Translations under genes and position numbers: made by a program | Shown here: in pieces, positions 32,532 to 41,175 of the stretch | Layout of the letters: every line of letters starts with the position of its first letter | Numbering within the stretch: the stretch's first letter is position 1 | The notes under the pieces: model-generated | The model's database searches: none | What the model was told of the DNA's origin: nothing | What the model saw: the letters and a program-made list of their open reading frames with translations, nothing else | From: Actinomadura sp. BRA 177 | GTDB lineage: Bacteria; Actinomycetota; Actinomycetes; Streptosporangiales; Streptosporangiaceae | Assembly (NCBI RefSeq): GCF_013372625.1 | Contig: NZ_JABXFD010000497.1 | Span: 1 to 57,133 of the forward strand | Direction: 5' to 3' | DNA length: 57,133 nucleotides

Positions 32532-33760
32532 ACTGGGACGACACGCCGGAGCAGGCCGCCTTCCGCGAGGAGGTCCGGGCCTTCGTCCAGGAGAGGTTCC
32601 CCGCGTCGTACCGTCCGGCCGGGGACGAGGAGCAGAGCCTCGAACCCGAGGACGTCGCGGGCTACAACTGGCCCGTCGACCGGGTCTCCGACGATCCGGG
32701 ACGCCGGGACGGGGCTAGGGCGTGGGCGGCGGCGCTGGCCGAGCGCGGCTGGATCGCGCCGCACTGGCCTGCGGAGTACGGCGGCGCCGGGCTGTCGCCG
32801 CTGGAGGAGTTCGTCCTGCACGAGGAGATGATGCGGGCGCGGGTGCCGGTCGTGAACGGCATCGGCGCGTTCCTCCTCGGGCCGACGCTGCTGGTGCACG
32901 GCACCGAGGAGCAGAAGGCGCGGCATCTGCCGCCGATCGCTTCGGGTCAGGCGGCTTGGGCGCAGGGGTTTTCGGAGCCGGGGTCGGGGTCCGATCTGGC
33001 TTCGCTGCGCACGCGGGCCGTTCGCGACGGGGACTTCTACGTGGTGGACGGTCAGAAGGTGTGGACGTCCCTCGGACAGTACGCCGACTGGTTGTTCGTC
33101 CTGGTTCGTACCGATCCTGATGCTGAGAAGCCGCACCGGGGCATCACGTTCCTGCTCATCGAGGCGGACGCGCCGGGTGTGACGATCCGTCCGATCGCCG
33201 ACATTCGTGGCGCCGTGCCGTTCTGCGAGATCTTCTTCGAGGGCGTCCGGGTGCCGGTGGCGAACCGGGTCGGCGAGGAGAACCGCGGCTGGTACGTGGC
33301 GATGTCCGCGCTGGGGTTCGAGCGGGCCGGGATCGGCGCCACGATCAAGTACGAGCAGGCGCTCGCCGAGCTGGTGACGTATCTGCGCTCGCCGGAGGGG
33401 CGCCGGTTCGCGCGGAACACCCCGGCCATTCGGCAGGAGATCGCCCGCCGCCAGACGGAGATCCGCGTCCTGTACAACCTGGCCCGCTACACGGTGTCGC
33501 GGCAGGCGGCGGGGGACGAACCGGACTTCGAGGCGTCCATCAACCAGCTGTTCGGCGCCGAGCTGCACCAGCGGCTGGCCCGCACCGGCGCGCGCGCTTT
33601 CGGACGGTCTGCCGCACTTTGGGAGCGCGAGAACGCCCCACTCAATGCCACTTTCACCCATATGCGCCGCGACTCGGTGGCGTCCACCTTCCTCGGCGGC
33701 ACCACCGAGATCCAGCGCAACGTCATCGCCACCCGGGGCCTGAACCTGCCCCGCAGCTAA
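32528..33760 (+). CDS. Acyl-CoA dehydrogenase, large subunit type
   Basis: A 410-residue flavoprotein of the ACAD family. Seen: WAQGFSEPGSGSDLASLRTR (FAD and substrate motif, first ACAD signature), VDGQKVWTSLGQYADWLFVL, and the C-terminal GGTTEIQRNVIATRGL. The length and the long N-terminal part (DDEEQSLEP-like acidic insertion near residues 35-45) resemble the larger partner of heteromeric ACADs such as those of steroid side-chain catabolism. It oxidises an acyl-CoA to the enoyl-CoA and passes electrons to ETF. GTG 32528 overlaps the ligase stop. Confidence 0.92.
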   Translation: MNWDDTPEQAAFREEVRAFVQERFPASYRPAGDEEQSLEPEDVAGYNWPVDRVSDDPGRRDGARAWAAALAERGWIAPHWPAEYGGAGLSPLEEFVLHEEMMRARVPVVNGIGAFLLGPTLLVHGTEEQKARHLPPIASGQAAWAQGFSEPGSGSDLASLRTRAVRDGDFYVVDGQKVWTSLGQYADWLFVLVRTDPDAEKPHRGITFLLIEADAPGVTIRPIADIRGAVPFCEIFFEGVRVPVANRVGEENRGWYVAMSALGFERAGIGATIKYEQALAELVTYLRSPEGRRFARNTPAIRQEIARRQTEIRVLYNLARYTVSRQAAGDEPDFEASINQLFGAELHQRLARTGARAFGRSAALWERENAPLNATFTHMRRDSVASTFLGGTTEIQRNVIATRGLNLPRS

Positions 33761-33781
33761 CACCAGGAGGAGCGAACCCGT

Positions 33782-34540
33782 ATGCCCGACGAGAACGCCT
33801 ACGAGACCGTCGACCTGCGGATCGAGGAGCGAGTCGCCTGGCTGACCCTGAACCGGCCGGACAAGCTCAACGCGCTGACGCCCACCACCATGACGGAGCT
33901 GCGCGACATCTTCACCCGCGTCGACGACGACGAGGACGTCTGCGTTGTGGTGCTGCGCGGCGCCGGCGAGCGCGCGTTCTGCGCCGGGATGGACCTGGCC
34001 TGGTCGGAGAAGCTGACCCCGCGCGAGCGGATCGAGCAGGGCCGGCTCGGTGAGAAGACGTTCGCGATGATGGAGCGGACGTCGGTGCCGGTGATCGCCG
34101 CCGTGCACGGGTACGCGGTCGGCGGCGGCCTTGAGCTGGCGCTGGCCGCCGACTTCATCATCGCGTCCGACAACGCGAAGATGGGGCTCGTCGAGATCAC
34201 GCTGTCGGCGCGTCCCCCGTACCGGCCGAAGATGACCGAGGACGGCGACCCCGACCAGCCCGAGTTCGGCGGGTCGGCGCCCGGCTGGGGCGGCGTGAAG
34301 CGGCTGCCGGAGCGGATCGGCAAGGCCCGCGCCAAGGAGCTGCTGTTCACCGGCGCCCGCATCGGCGCCGACCGGGCGCTGCAGCTCGGCCTGGTCAACG
34401 ACGTGTACCCGGCGGACGAGTTCGACAAGCGGGTCGGCGAGCTGGCCGAGCGCATCGCCGCGATGAACCGCTACAACCTGCGCCTCGTCAAGGAACTCGT
34501 CACCTACGGCTACGACTGGATCGAGCCGCACCCGAGCTAG
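33782..34540 (+). CDS. Enoyl-CoA hydratase / isomerase (crotonase family)
   Basis: A 252-residue crotonase-fold enzyme. NRPDKLNALTPTTMTEL, ERAFCAGMDLAW and VHGYAVGGGLELALAADFII (oxyanion-hole and CoA-binding motifs) are standard. An insertion of about 20 residues, SARPPYRPKMTEDGDPDQPE near 143-162, replaces the usual loop that holds the second catalytic Glu and may reshape the acyl pocket. ATG 33782 follows AGGAGG. It hydrates the enoyl-CoA made by the dehydrogenases in the same operon. Confidence 0.9.
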   Translation: MPDENAYETVDLRIEERVAWLTLNRPDKLNALTPTTMTELRDIFTRVDDDEDVCVVVLRGAGERAFCAGMDLAWSEKLTPRERIEQGRLGEKTFAMMERTSVPVIAAVHGYAVGGGLELALAADFIIASDNAKMGLVEITLSARPPYRPKMTEDGDPDQPEFGGSAPGWGGVKRLPERIGKARAKELLFTGARIGADRALQLGLVNDVYPADEFDKRVGELAERIAAMNRYNLRLVKELVTYGYDWIEPHPS

Positions 34541-34548
34541 GAGGACCC

Positions 34549-35487
34549 GTGCAGATCTACCGCATCGATCATGTCGCGCAGGTGGCCCCCGACCTCGACG
34601 CGCAGGTCGCGCTGCTGTCCGGTTTGTTCGGGTTCCGACCCGTGCGGAGTTGGGACAATCCGGGCGAGGGCGTGCGCGGCGCCCGGCTGGAGATCCCCGG
34701 CAGCCGCGGCCAGGCGTGGGAGGTCGTCTCGCCCGCCGGCGACGGCTCGTCGCTGCAGACCTGGCTGGACGAGCATGGCGGACGTCCCGGATTGCACCAC
34801 GTGGGCGCCGAAGTACCCGACCTCGAAGCCGTCCAGGCGGAACTCGAAGTGCGCGGCATCAAGGCGACCGATGGTGCGCGGGGCCGCTGGCTGGAGGCGT
34901 CGCTGAGCCCGCCCGAGGCCGGACCCGGCGTCCTGTGGCGGCTTCGCGGGCCCGGCAGCCTGGACATGTGCGGCGATTCTTCTGCTGCTTCCACCGAGAC
35001 GAGCTCCCCGTCCGGGCCGTCTCTGGGCATCGTGGCGCTCGATCACATCTGCCAGGCGTTCCACGACCGCGACGCGCTGGCCCGCTGGTACCACGAGCTG
35101 GCGGGGTTCGTGCAGGTGTGGCGGACGGCCGACGAGGAACATCCCGACATGGCGGACCTCGTCCTGAACATCCCCGGCTCGGCGATCTGCTGGGAAGTGA
35201 TCATGCCGCGCGGGGAGGACTCGTTCATCGAGCGGTTCCTCGCCAAGGGCGGCCCGGGCGCCCACCACGTCACGTTCGAGGTCGCCGACTGGGACGCGGC
35301 ACTGGCCGCCTGCGAGCACTACGACACGCCAACGTTCGATGACGAGGAGGGCGTCACCGACGGCGCGGCCTGGAAGCACACGTTCATCCATCCGAAGAAG
35401 ACCGGCGGCGTCCTCGTGCAGCTGTTCTGGGAGGAACGTCCTGGCGTGTGGGTCCGCTCCGACAAGGTGTCGCCGCCATGGACCTGA
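34549..35487 (+). CDS. VOC-superfamily protein, two glyoxalase-like domains
   Basis: A 312-residue protein with two vicinal-oxygen-chelate halves. The first (IYRIDHVAQVAPDLDAQVAL to about residue 130) has HHVG; the second (LGIVALDHICQAFHDRDALA to the end) has DHI, HHVTFEVAD and an acidic residue late in the fold, a pattern for a divalent metal. Methylmalonyl-CoA epimerase and extradiol dioxygenases are in this superfamily; a CoA-ester epimerase fits the operon, but a dioxygenase cannot be excluded. GTG 34549 with AGGAGG 6 bases before. Overlaps the next gene by 10 bases. Confidence 0.82.
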   Translation: MQIYRIDHVAQVAPDLDAQVALLSGLFGFRPVRSWDNPGEGVRGARLEIPGSRGQAWEVVSPAGDGSSLQTWLDEHGGRPGLHHVGAEVPDLEAVQAELEVRGIKATDGARGRWLEASLSPPEAGPGVLWRLRGPGSLDMCGDSSAASTETSSPSGPSLGIVALDHICQAFHDRDALARWYHELAGFVQVWRTADEEHPDMADLVLNIPGSAICWEVIMPRGEDSFIERFLAKGGPGAHHVTFEVADWDAALAACEHYDTPTFDDEEGVTDGAAWKHTFIHPKKTGGVLVQLFWEERPGVWVRSDKVSPPWT

Positions 35488-36548
35488 GCCTGACCGAAGA
35501 CCAGGAGCTGATCGCCTCCACCGCCCGCGAGGTCCTGGCATCCCGTTCGGCGACCGCCGGTGCGCGGGCGCTGGACGGCGAACCGGCCGGCTACTCGGCC
35601 GCGCTCTGGAAGGAGATGGTCGAACTCGGCTGGACGGGCCTCGCCTTCCCGGAAGAGCACGGCGGCGTGGGCGGCGACTTCCTGGACGTGTGTCTGCTGT
35701 TCGAGCAACTCGGCTACGCCCAGGTACCGAGCCCACTGCTGGCATCGGTGGCCGCCTGTGGCCTGCCGGTCGCGCGCTATGGGACGTCCGCCCAGAAGGA
35801 ACACTGGCTGACCGCCATCGCGAACGGCGAAATCGTGACGGCGGCACCCCTCCCTTGGGACCGTCCGGACGAGGGTCCAATCGCTACCCGCGACGGCGAA
35901 GCCTACGTTCTCAACGGAACGGCGACATTCGTGCCCTACGCAGCCTCCGCTGAGCACATCTTGGTGGCGGCCCATCTCGACAACGAACCGCACGCCTTCT
36001 GGGTGGACGCCTCGGACGTCACGCTCCACCCACTCGGCACGATCGGCGCCGACCGTCCCTGCCATGTCGAACTGGACGCCGTCCGGGTAGTGGACGCCCT
36101 GGATGCGGCCAACGCGATCTCCCTGTTCGGCGCCGCCGCAACCTGTGCGGAAATGGTGGGGGCGGCGCAGCACGTCCTCGACATGACCGTCCAGTACGCG
36201 ACGGAACGGCAGCAGTTCGGCAGCGCGATCGGCTCATTCCAGGCCGTCCAGCACCACTGCGCGAACATGGCGATCGACGTGCTCGGCTCCCGGTTCATCG
36301 CCTACGAGGCCATCTGGCTCCTCTCAGCGAACCGGGAAGCCGCACAAGAAGTGGCCATGGCCAAGGCCTGGGTGAGCGAAGCATACGAGCGGGTATGCGC
36401 GCTGGGCCACCAGGTCCACGGCGCGATCGGCTTCACCCAGGAGCACGACCTGCACCTGTTCTCCGAACACGCGATGACCGCGTCCCTTGCCTACGGCGAC
36501 CCCGACCACCACTTCGACACCCTCGCCGACGACCTCGACCTGCACTGA
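35478..36548 (+). CDS. Acyl-CoA dehydrogenase, small subunit type
   Basis: A 356-residue ACAD starting MDLSLTEDQELIASTAREVL. It retains the ACAD fold (WTGLAFPEEHGGVGGDFLDV, ERQQFGSAIGSFQAVQHHCA, QVHGAIGFTQEHDLHLFSEH) but lacks the usual first signature with S-G-S-D and the C-terminal TEI-R motif. Short, partly degenerate ACADs like this act as the second subunit of alpha2-beta2 enzymes (for example ChsE-type FadE pairs), where the active site is made at the interface. So it likely pairs with the product of 32528-33760. Confidence 0.9.
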   Translation: MDLSLTEDQELIASTAREVLASRSATAGARALDGEPAGYSAALWKEMVELGWTGLAFPEEHGGVGGDFLDVCLLFEQLGYAQVPSPLLASVAACGLPVARYGTSAQKEHWLTAIANGEIVTAAPLPWDRPDEGPIATRDGEAYVLNGTATFVPYAASAEHILVAAHLDNEPHAFWVDASDVTLHPLGTIGADRPCHVELDAVRVVDALDAANAISLFGAAATCAEMVGAAQHVLDMTVQYATERQQFGSAIGSFQAVQHHCANMAIDVLGSRFIAYEAIWLLSANREAAQEVAMAKAWVSEAYERVCALGHQVHGAIGFTQEHDLHLFSEHAMTASLAYGDPDHHFDTLADDLDLH

Positions 36549-36555
36549 CCACCGA

Positions 36556-36588
36556 GACGCCCGGCCGGCACGACCCCGGCCGGGCGTC
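36556..36588 (+). terminator. Strong hairpin ending the acyl-CoA operon
   Basis: GACGCCCGGCCGG (36556-36568) and its exact complement (36576-36588) with a 7-base loop, 8 bases after the last stop. The same stem core, ACGCCCGGCCGG, is used at 44935-44964, so it is a preferred terminator form in this genome. Confidence 0.85.
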
Positions 36589-36768
36589 CCGCTGCGTCAG
36601 TTGCCGCACGTCCTCAGAGCATCGCCCTGGTCGAAGAAGCCGGGCGCGGTGGATTCAGGCTCAGCCTCGAACGGTCCTGCAGCGTGCCCGTTCCGGAAAG
36701 CCGGCAACAAGATCCTCAAGCCGCCCGAGTCGATATGATCGCCTGCCCGGGGGACATAGGAGGGGTTC

Positions 36769-38205
36769 GTGGCGGAGCGGACGGACTTGCCGCCCACGGA
36801 TCCGGAGTCGGTCGGCCCGTATCGCCTCGAGTACCGGCTGGGCGGCGGCGGGCAGGGGACGGTCTACCTCGGCGCCGCGAGCACCGGCGAACCCGTGGCG
36901 GTCAAGCTGCTGCACCCGCATCTCGTGGGCAACGACGAGGCGCGGACGCGGTTCGTCCGCGAGATGCAGATCGCCGAGCGGGTGGCGCCGTTCTGCACCG
37001 CGCAGGTGCTCGACAGCGGCGTCGTGGACGGCCGCCCCTACATCGCCAGCGAATTCGTGGACGGACCGTCGCTGCAGGAGTCGGTGCGCGAGACCGGCCC
37101 GCGCGGCGGGGCGGCGCTGGAACGGCTGGCGGTCAACACCGTGACGGCGCTGGCCGCGATCCACCGGGCCGAGGTGGTTCACCGCGACTTCAAGCCGGGC
37201 AACGTCCTGCTCGGCCCGGACGGTCCGGTCGTCATCGACTTCGGCATCGCCCGCGCCCTGGACCTCAGCCAGTCGATCATCACCAGCCAGGCGGTCGGCA
37301 CCCCCGGCTACATGGCGCCCGAGCAGATCAGGGAGGACGGGACCGGCCCCGAGGCCGACCTGTTCGCCTGGGCCGCGACCATGGTCTTCGCCGCGACCGG
37401 CGAGCGCCCGTTCCGGGGCGGCTCGATCCCGGCGGTGATGCAGGCGATCCTGCAGGACGAACCGGTGCTGGACGGGCTGCGCGAGCCGCTCCGCACGATC
37501 GTCCGCGAATGCCTGGCCAAGGACCCGTCCCAACGTCCCACCGCCGCCGACGTCGGCGACCGCCTCCGCGCCCTCCCGCCCCCCGCCTGGGAGACCAAGG
37601 GCTCCGCCCCGACCAACCCGGACCAACCGACGGAATCGCGCCGGAAACGGGGCGGCCGCCGACGTCCACTCCTGTTCGGCGCCATCGCGGCGTCCATCAT
37701 GGGCCTCGCGGGCGCCGCCTACCTCCTGCTCCCGTCCGACGGCGACGACAGGACGTCCGGGGCGCCCGCGACCCCGGAGGCCGCGAGAGTTTCCGGTACC
37801 CCGGCGAACACCGAATCCCCGGCGAGGCCGAGCGCGTCAGCGAGCGGCGAGCGCAGCCCGGCCCCCAGCACTTCGAAGACGCCGACGACCGGAGACCAGG
37901 ACGCGCCCGGTAAGCCACCGGACGGTTCGGGCGGTCGCGTACCCCGGACGACCGCGCCCGCAACCGGAGGAGAGAAGAAGGAAACGCCCTCCGGCCCGAA
38001 GACACTGGGAACCATCTCGGCGAGCGATGGCACCCGCTACTGCAAATCTCGCGGATACTCCGGCGCCGTGCACGAGTACAACGGCAACTACTCGTGCTAC
38101 GGCGCCGCCGGCAGGACCACGGTCACCCTGACCGAGCTCTGCCGTTGGAAGTATCCGAGCCGGCCGAACGTCAAGGCCGACGGCACCACCTGCAAGTCCT
38201 ACTGA
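36769..38205 (+). CDS. Membrane Ser/Thr protein kinase with Cys-rich extracellular domain
   Basis: A 478-residue Hanks-type receptor kinase. Gly loop [12 protein letters not shown] near residue 25, Lys in AVKLLHPH, catalytic loop [13 protein letters not shown] (HRD and N), DFGIARA in place of DFG, and activation segment [11 protein letters not shown] are all intact. A basic stretch ([12 protein letters not shown]) precedes one membrane helix ([21 protein letters not shown]), then a Pro/Ser/Thr-rich linker of about 90 residues and a final 60-residue domain with four cysteines ([28 protein letters not shown]) that could form two disulfides. GTG 36769 follows AGGAGG. Ligand unknown; no PASTA repeats. 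Confidence 0.93.
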   Translation: MAERTDLPPTDPESVGPYRLEYRLGGGGQGTVYLGAASTGEPVAVKLLHPHLVGNDEARTRFVREMQIAERVAPFCTAQVLDSGVVDGRPYIASEFVDGPSLQESVRETGPRGGAALERLAVNTVTALAAIHRAEVVHRDFKPGNVLLGPDGPVVIDFGIARALDLSQSIITSQAVGTPGYMAPEQIREDGTGPEADLFAWAATMVFAATGERPFRGGSIPAVMQAILQDEPVLDGLREPLRTIVRECLAKDPSQRPTAADVGDRLRALPPPAWETKGSAPTNPDQPTESRRKRGGRRRPLLFGAIAASIMGLAGAAYLLLPSDGDDRTSGAPATPEAARVSGTPANTESPARPSASASGERSPAPSTSKTPTTGDQDAPGKPPDGSGGRVPRTTAPATGGEKKETPSGPKTLGTISASDGTRYCKSRGYSGAVHEYNGNYSCYGAAGRTTVTLTELCRWKYPSRPNVKADGTTCKSY

Positions 38206-38260
38206 CCCCTCGCAGTCGAGGTCGCCCGCCCCCATCGGCCTCCCACCGGCACACGCCAAC

Positions 38261-38309
38261 TTGTTGGTCGAGCCAACAAACTCCTATCATTGGTATGGCC
38301 AACGTTGGC
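38261..38309 (+). promoter_or_regulatory. Promoter covered by two palindromes, epoxide hydrolase gene
   Basis: TTGTTG (38261-38266) and TATCAT (38285-38290) are 18 bases apart and form a good sigma-70-type promoter. The -35 lies in the dyad TTGTTGG-TCGAG-CCAACAA (38261-38279), and the presumed start of transcription falls in the second perfect palindrome GCCAACGTTGGC (38298-38309). Both dyads share the half-site GCCAAC, so one repressor dimer type (TetR- or MarR-like) probably binds both. The regulator gene is not adjacent. Confidence 0.65.
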
Positions 38310-38336
38310 TCTGTCAACAACATGGAGGTTGAGACC

Positions 38337-39416
38337 ATGATCAAGCCGTTCCGCATCGACATCCCCCAGGCCGACCTCGACGACCTGAACGACCGCCTCG
38401 CCCGCACCCGCTGGCCCAACGAGGTCGCCGACGCCGGCTGGGACTACGGCTTCCCGCTGGCGCGCCTCAAGGAACTGGCCGAGTACTGGCGCACCGGCTA
38501 CGACTGGCGGAAACAAGAGGCCGAGCTCAACAAGCTCCCGCACTTCACCACCGAGATCGAGGGCCAGAACGTCCACTTCGTCCACGTCCGCTCTTCGAAC
38601 CCGGACGCCCTCGCGCTGGTCCTCACCCACGGCTGGCCCGGTTCGTTCCTGGAGTTCCTGGACGTGATCGAGCCGCTGTCGCGCGACTTCCACCTGGTGA
38701 TCCCGTCCATCCCGGGTTACGGCTTCTCCGGCCCGACCCACGAACGCGGCTGGGACATCGTCCGGATCGCCCGAGCCTGGGCCGAACTGATGCGCCGCCT
38801 CGGCTACGAGCGCTACGGCGCGCAGGGCGGCGACTTCGGCTCGGGCATCTCAACGGCGCTCGGCGCAGTGGCCCCCGAACAAGTCGTAGGAGTGCACGTC
38901 AACTATCTCCCGACCTGCCCAGACCCGGAAGTCGAACTGTCCGAATCTGACGAAATCCGCCTGGACAAGATCAGAAAACTGATGGCGAACCGCCCCCCGT
39001 ACCAGGCCCTGCAGGCAGCCACCCCACAAACCATCGGCTACGCCCTAACCGACTCCCCAGTCGGCCAGCTGGCCTGGATCGCCGAGCGCTTCGCCCAATG
39101 GACGGACCCGCGCTCCCAGATCAGCGACGACCGCATGCTCACCGACATCTCCCTCTACTGGCTGACCGCCACCGCCGCCTCCTCGGCCCGCCTCCACCAC
39201 GACGCCCCGCGCCGAACCGAGCCCTGCCCCGTCCCGCTAGGCGTCGCAGTGTTCGCCCACGACATCACCCAGTCGGTGCGCCCCCTAGCCGAACGCCTCT
39301 ACAACATCAGGCACTGGTCAGAGTTCGACCGAGGCGGCCACTTCGCCGCCATGGAGGTCCCCGACCTCCTCGCCAACGACATCCGCCACTTCTTCCTCAC
39401 CCAGACCGCCCAGTAA
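38337..39416 (+). CDS. Epoxide hydrolase (EHN-domain alpha/beta hydrolase)
   Basis: A 359-residue hydrolase of the microsomal-type epoxide hydrolase group. The N-terminal EHN lid is [20 protein letters not shown] then [17 protein letters not shown] carries the oxyanion-hole HGWPG; the nucleophile Asp is in [10 protein letters not shown] near residue 170; the catalytic His is in [10 protein letters not shown] near 340. It opens epoxides to diols, in the cytoplasm. ATG 38337 follows GGAGG 10 bases upstream; an earlier ATG at 38295 lies in the operator and is unlikely. Probably induced by a xenobiotic through the palindromes upstream. Confidence 0.92.
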   Translation: MIKPFRIDIPQADLDDLNDRLARTRWPNEVADAGWDYGFPLARLKELAEYWRTGYDWRKQEAELNKLPHFTTEIEGQNVHFVHVRSSNPDALALVLTHGWPGSFLEFLDVIEPLSRDFHLVIPSIPGYGFSGPTHERGWDIVRIARAWAELMRRLGYERYGAQGGDFGSGISTALGAVAPEQVVGVHVNYLPTCPDPEVELSESDEIRLDKIRKLMANRPPYQALQAATPQTIGYALTDSPVGQLAWIAERFAQWTDPRSQISDDRMLTDISLYWLTATAASSARLHHDAPRRTEPCPVPLGVAVFAHDITQSVRPLAERLYNIRHWSEFDRGGHFAAMEVPDLLANDIRHFFLTQTAQ

Positions 39417-39607
39417 GCAAACCCAGCGAAAGGCCATGGGGCGCGGTACATCATGTGCGCAGCCCAGCGGGAGCGGGCGACGCCCACCACCGCACGGGAC
39501 GGGCACGAGATCCAGGATGAACCAGCGGCGGGACGGCCTCAGCGACCCGGCGAGGCCGGGCCCGTCACCGTCGTGTCGGCCATGGCGACGGCCGCCTCGC
39601 GGACGGC

Positions 39608-40807
39608 CTATCCGATGCCCGGGCCGGGACCCTGCCGGGACGGTGCACACAGCTCACGGTACGCCTCGTGCAGTTCGGCGGCTTCCGGTACGTCTCGCGC
39701 ATCCGCGGCCGTGATTACCTGCGTCACACGCCAGTAGTGCGAGGGCACCAGCCGGCCGCTCTGCACCGCCTCCAACGCGGAGTGCGCGGCCTGCCCGGGC
39801 TGATCCGCCGCGAGCAGAGCGAGCGCCAGGTCGAGCCGCGCGGACGCCGCCCGGCGGGGCCGCGCCGGGCCGGAGGGACGCTCCAACCGTGCCAGGATTC
39901 CCCGCGCGTATGATTCGGCCGCCGGGTCCCCCACCCATGCGAGCGTGGTCGCCGTGTACGCCTCGCGCTTGGTCGGGTCGTACCGGTAGTGGTGCTCCGG
40001 CCGGTCGGGCTGTGCAAGGGGCTCCACGAGCCGATCCACCCGCGCGAGGGCGTCGCGCGTCTCCGGGCCGGCGCCGAGCCGCGCCCACGCCCGGCCTTCC
40101 TGTGCGGTCGCCTGGATGAAAGCCGACGACGTGCGGGGCGCGACCTCCTGCGCTCCCCGCGCCAGCCGGACAGCCTCCCGGGGGTTCCCGTCGGTGAGCT
40201 GCTGCCACGCGCGGGTCTCCAGCGTCCACGCGAGGATTTCCGGGTGGTCGGCGTGCTCGGCGAGCTGCGCAGCGGTCCGCAGCCGCACGGCGGCGACGAG
40301 GTTCTCGCCCAGGTCAATGTCGCAGGTCGCGGCGAGCAGCGACAGCCAGCCGCCGATCACAGTCAGGCGGCGCCGCTCGGCGAGCGTCATGCGCACGTCC
40401 ATGAGCGCGGACACGTAGCCGAGGTGCCGCCTGATCCGGGACAGCAGGTCGGGCGGCGGGGTCAGCGCATAAGCGGACGCCAGCTCGTCCACCGCCATCT
40501 CCAGTGCCACGAGCGTCTCATCCCCGACGTCGCTGGCGGCGACGCGACGAGCCAGCTCCATCGCCTCGATCTCCTCCCCGATGCCGCCCCCACGCGCGGA
40601 CGGCACCGCAGGACGCAGCGCGGCGAGGTCGCCACCGGCGTCGAGCAACTCGTCCAGGCGCGCGGCCAGTTTGGGCGAAGGACGCTTGCGGTCGTTGGCG
40701 ACGCGCGACAGGAAGCCGTCATCACAGGGGACGAGCCGCGCGAGCTTGCGCTGACTGATCTCCCGCTCCGCCATCAGCTGACGAAGCCTCTCACCAAAGG
40801 TGGCCAT
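39608..40807 (-). CDS. XRE-family regulator with TPR-like C-terminus (copy 3)
   Basis: A 399-residue regulator. Helix-turn-helix at the N-terminus (LRQLMAEREISQRKLARLVP, DDGFLSRVANDRKRPSPKLA), closely related to copies 1 and 2, then a helical region (LARRVAASDVGDETLVALEM to ELHEAYRELC) with TPR-like periodicity. Start ATG 40807 is the end of a 26-base block identical to that before copy 1. It is divergent from the hairpin leader at 40893, as copy 1 is from its leader at 14457, so the architecture is the same. The 191 bases before the stop (39417-39607) show no gene. Confidence 0.87.
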   Translation of the reverse strand: MATFGERLRQLMAEREISQRKLARLVPCDDGFLSRVANDRKRPSPKLAARLDELLDAGGDLAALRPAVPSARGGGIGEEIEAMELARRVAASDVGDETLVALEMAVDELASAYALTPPPDLLSRIRRHLGYVSALMDVRMTLAERRRLTVIGGWLSLLAATCDIDLGENLVAAVRLRTAAQLAEHADHPEILAWTLETRAWQQLTDGNPREAVRLARGAQEVAPRTSSAFIQATAQEGRAWARLGAGPETRDALARVDRLVEPLAQPDRPEHHYRYDPTKREAYTATTLAWVGDPAAESYARGILARLERPSGPARPRRAASARLDLALALLAADQPGQAAHSALEAVQSGRLVPSHYWRVTQVITAADARDVPEAAELHEAYRELCAPSRQGPGPGIG

Positions 40808-40858
40808 CACCTCACCCGTTTCGCCCCGGGGGCAGCACGCAGTGCGTTCCACGCTAAT
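40805..40858 (-). promoter_or_regulatory. XRE copy 3 leader (blocks L and P)
   Basis: Minus-strand block L (40830-40805) is identical to 14605-14630 over all 26 bases, start codon included; block P (40858-40838) reads TTAGCGTGGAACGCACTGCG, like the TGTAGCGTGAAAGGCACTG of copy 1. The distance from P to L is shorter than at copy 1. TAGCGT is a plausible -10. Confidence 0.5.
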
Positions 40859-40892
40859 GCCGAAGGCGGTCGGCTGAAGTGCGAAAGCTGCC

Positions 40893-40968
40893 GCAGGACA
40901 CGAAGAGGGCCCCGGGGCCAGCGGGCGAACGCCGGTGGTTCCGGGGCCTTGGCCCGATGAGAGGTCGG
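40893..40968 (+). repeat. Conserved hairpin leader, copy 2 (orphan)
   Basis: Carries the outer GGCCCCGG (40908-40915) and CCGGGGCC (40941-40948) stem and the inner GGGCGAACGCC loop. Bases 40921-40968 are identical to 42537-42584 over 48 bases. The expected small protein A gene does not follow, and the upstream GTGTC/GACAC dyad has decayed to TGCCGCAGGACAC. It forms one arm of a direct repeat that brackets the NUDIX and HTH-PLD genes. Confidence 0.8.
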
Positions 40969-40987
40969 CCCCTGCCGGGCGTACTGC

Positions 40988-41143
40988 TTAGGCCGCGTCC
41001 AGGACGCGATGCACGTCCTCAGCCAGGTCGGTGACCGCTGACGGCGCACCGGCGCGCATGATGCGGAGGGTCACCCTGCGAAGAAGGTTCGCCGTCCGCC
41101 CCGACCCCACGTCGCCCACGTCCCCGGCGACCTCGGCCAGCAC
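40988..41143 (-). other. Possible 51-codon coding remnant
   Basis: The minus strand from GTG 41143 to TAA 40988 encodes a well-behaved amphipathic sequence: VLAEVAGDVGDVGSGRTANL, LRRVTLRIMRAGAPSAV, TDLAEDVHRVLDAA. Composition and third-position GC look coding. There is no ribosome site, and the frame stays open back into the end of the NUDIX gene, so this may be the tail of a gene truncated when the region was rearranged, not a complete gene. Confidence 0.3.
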
Positions 41144-41175
41144 CGGCTGTGGGGTGGGGGTGAAAGGTGCGGGCG

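Noticed and set aside
38295..38336. ATG at 38295 as the epoxide hydrolase start
   Set aside because: It lies inside the second operator dyad at the expected transcription start and has no ribosome site; ATG 38337 has GGAGG.
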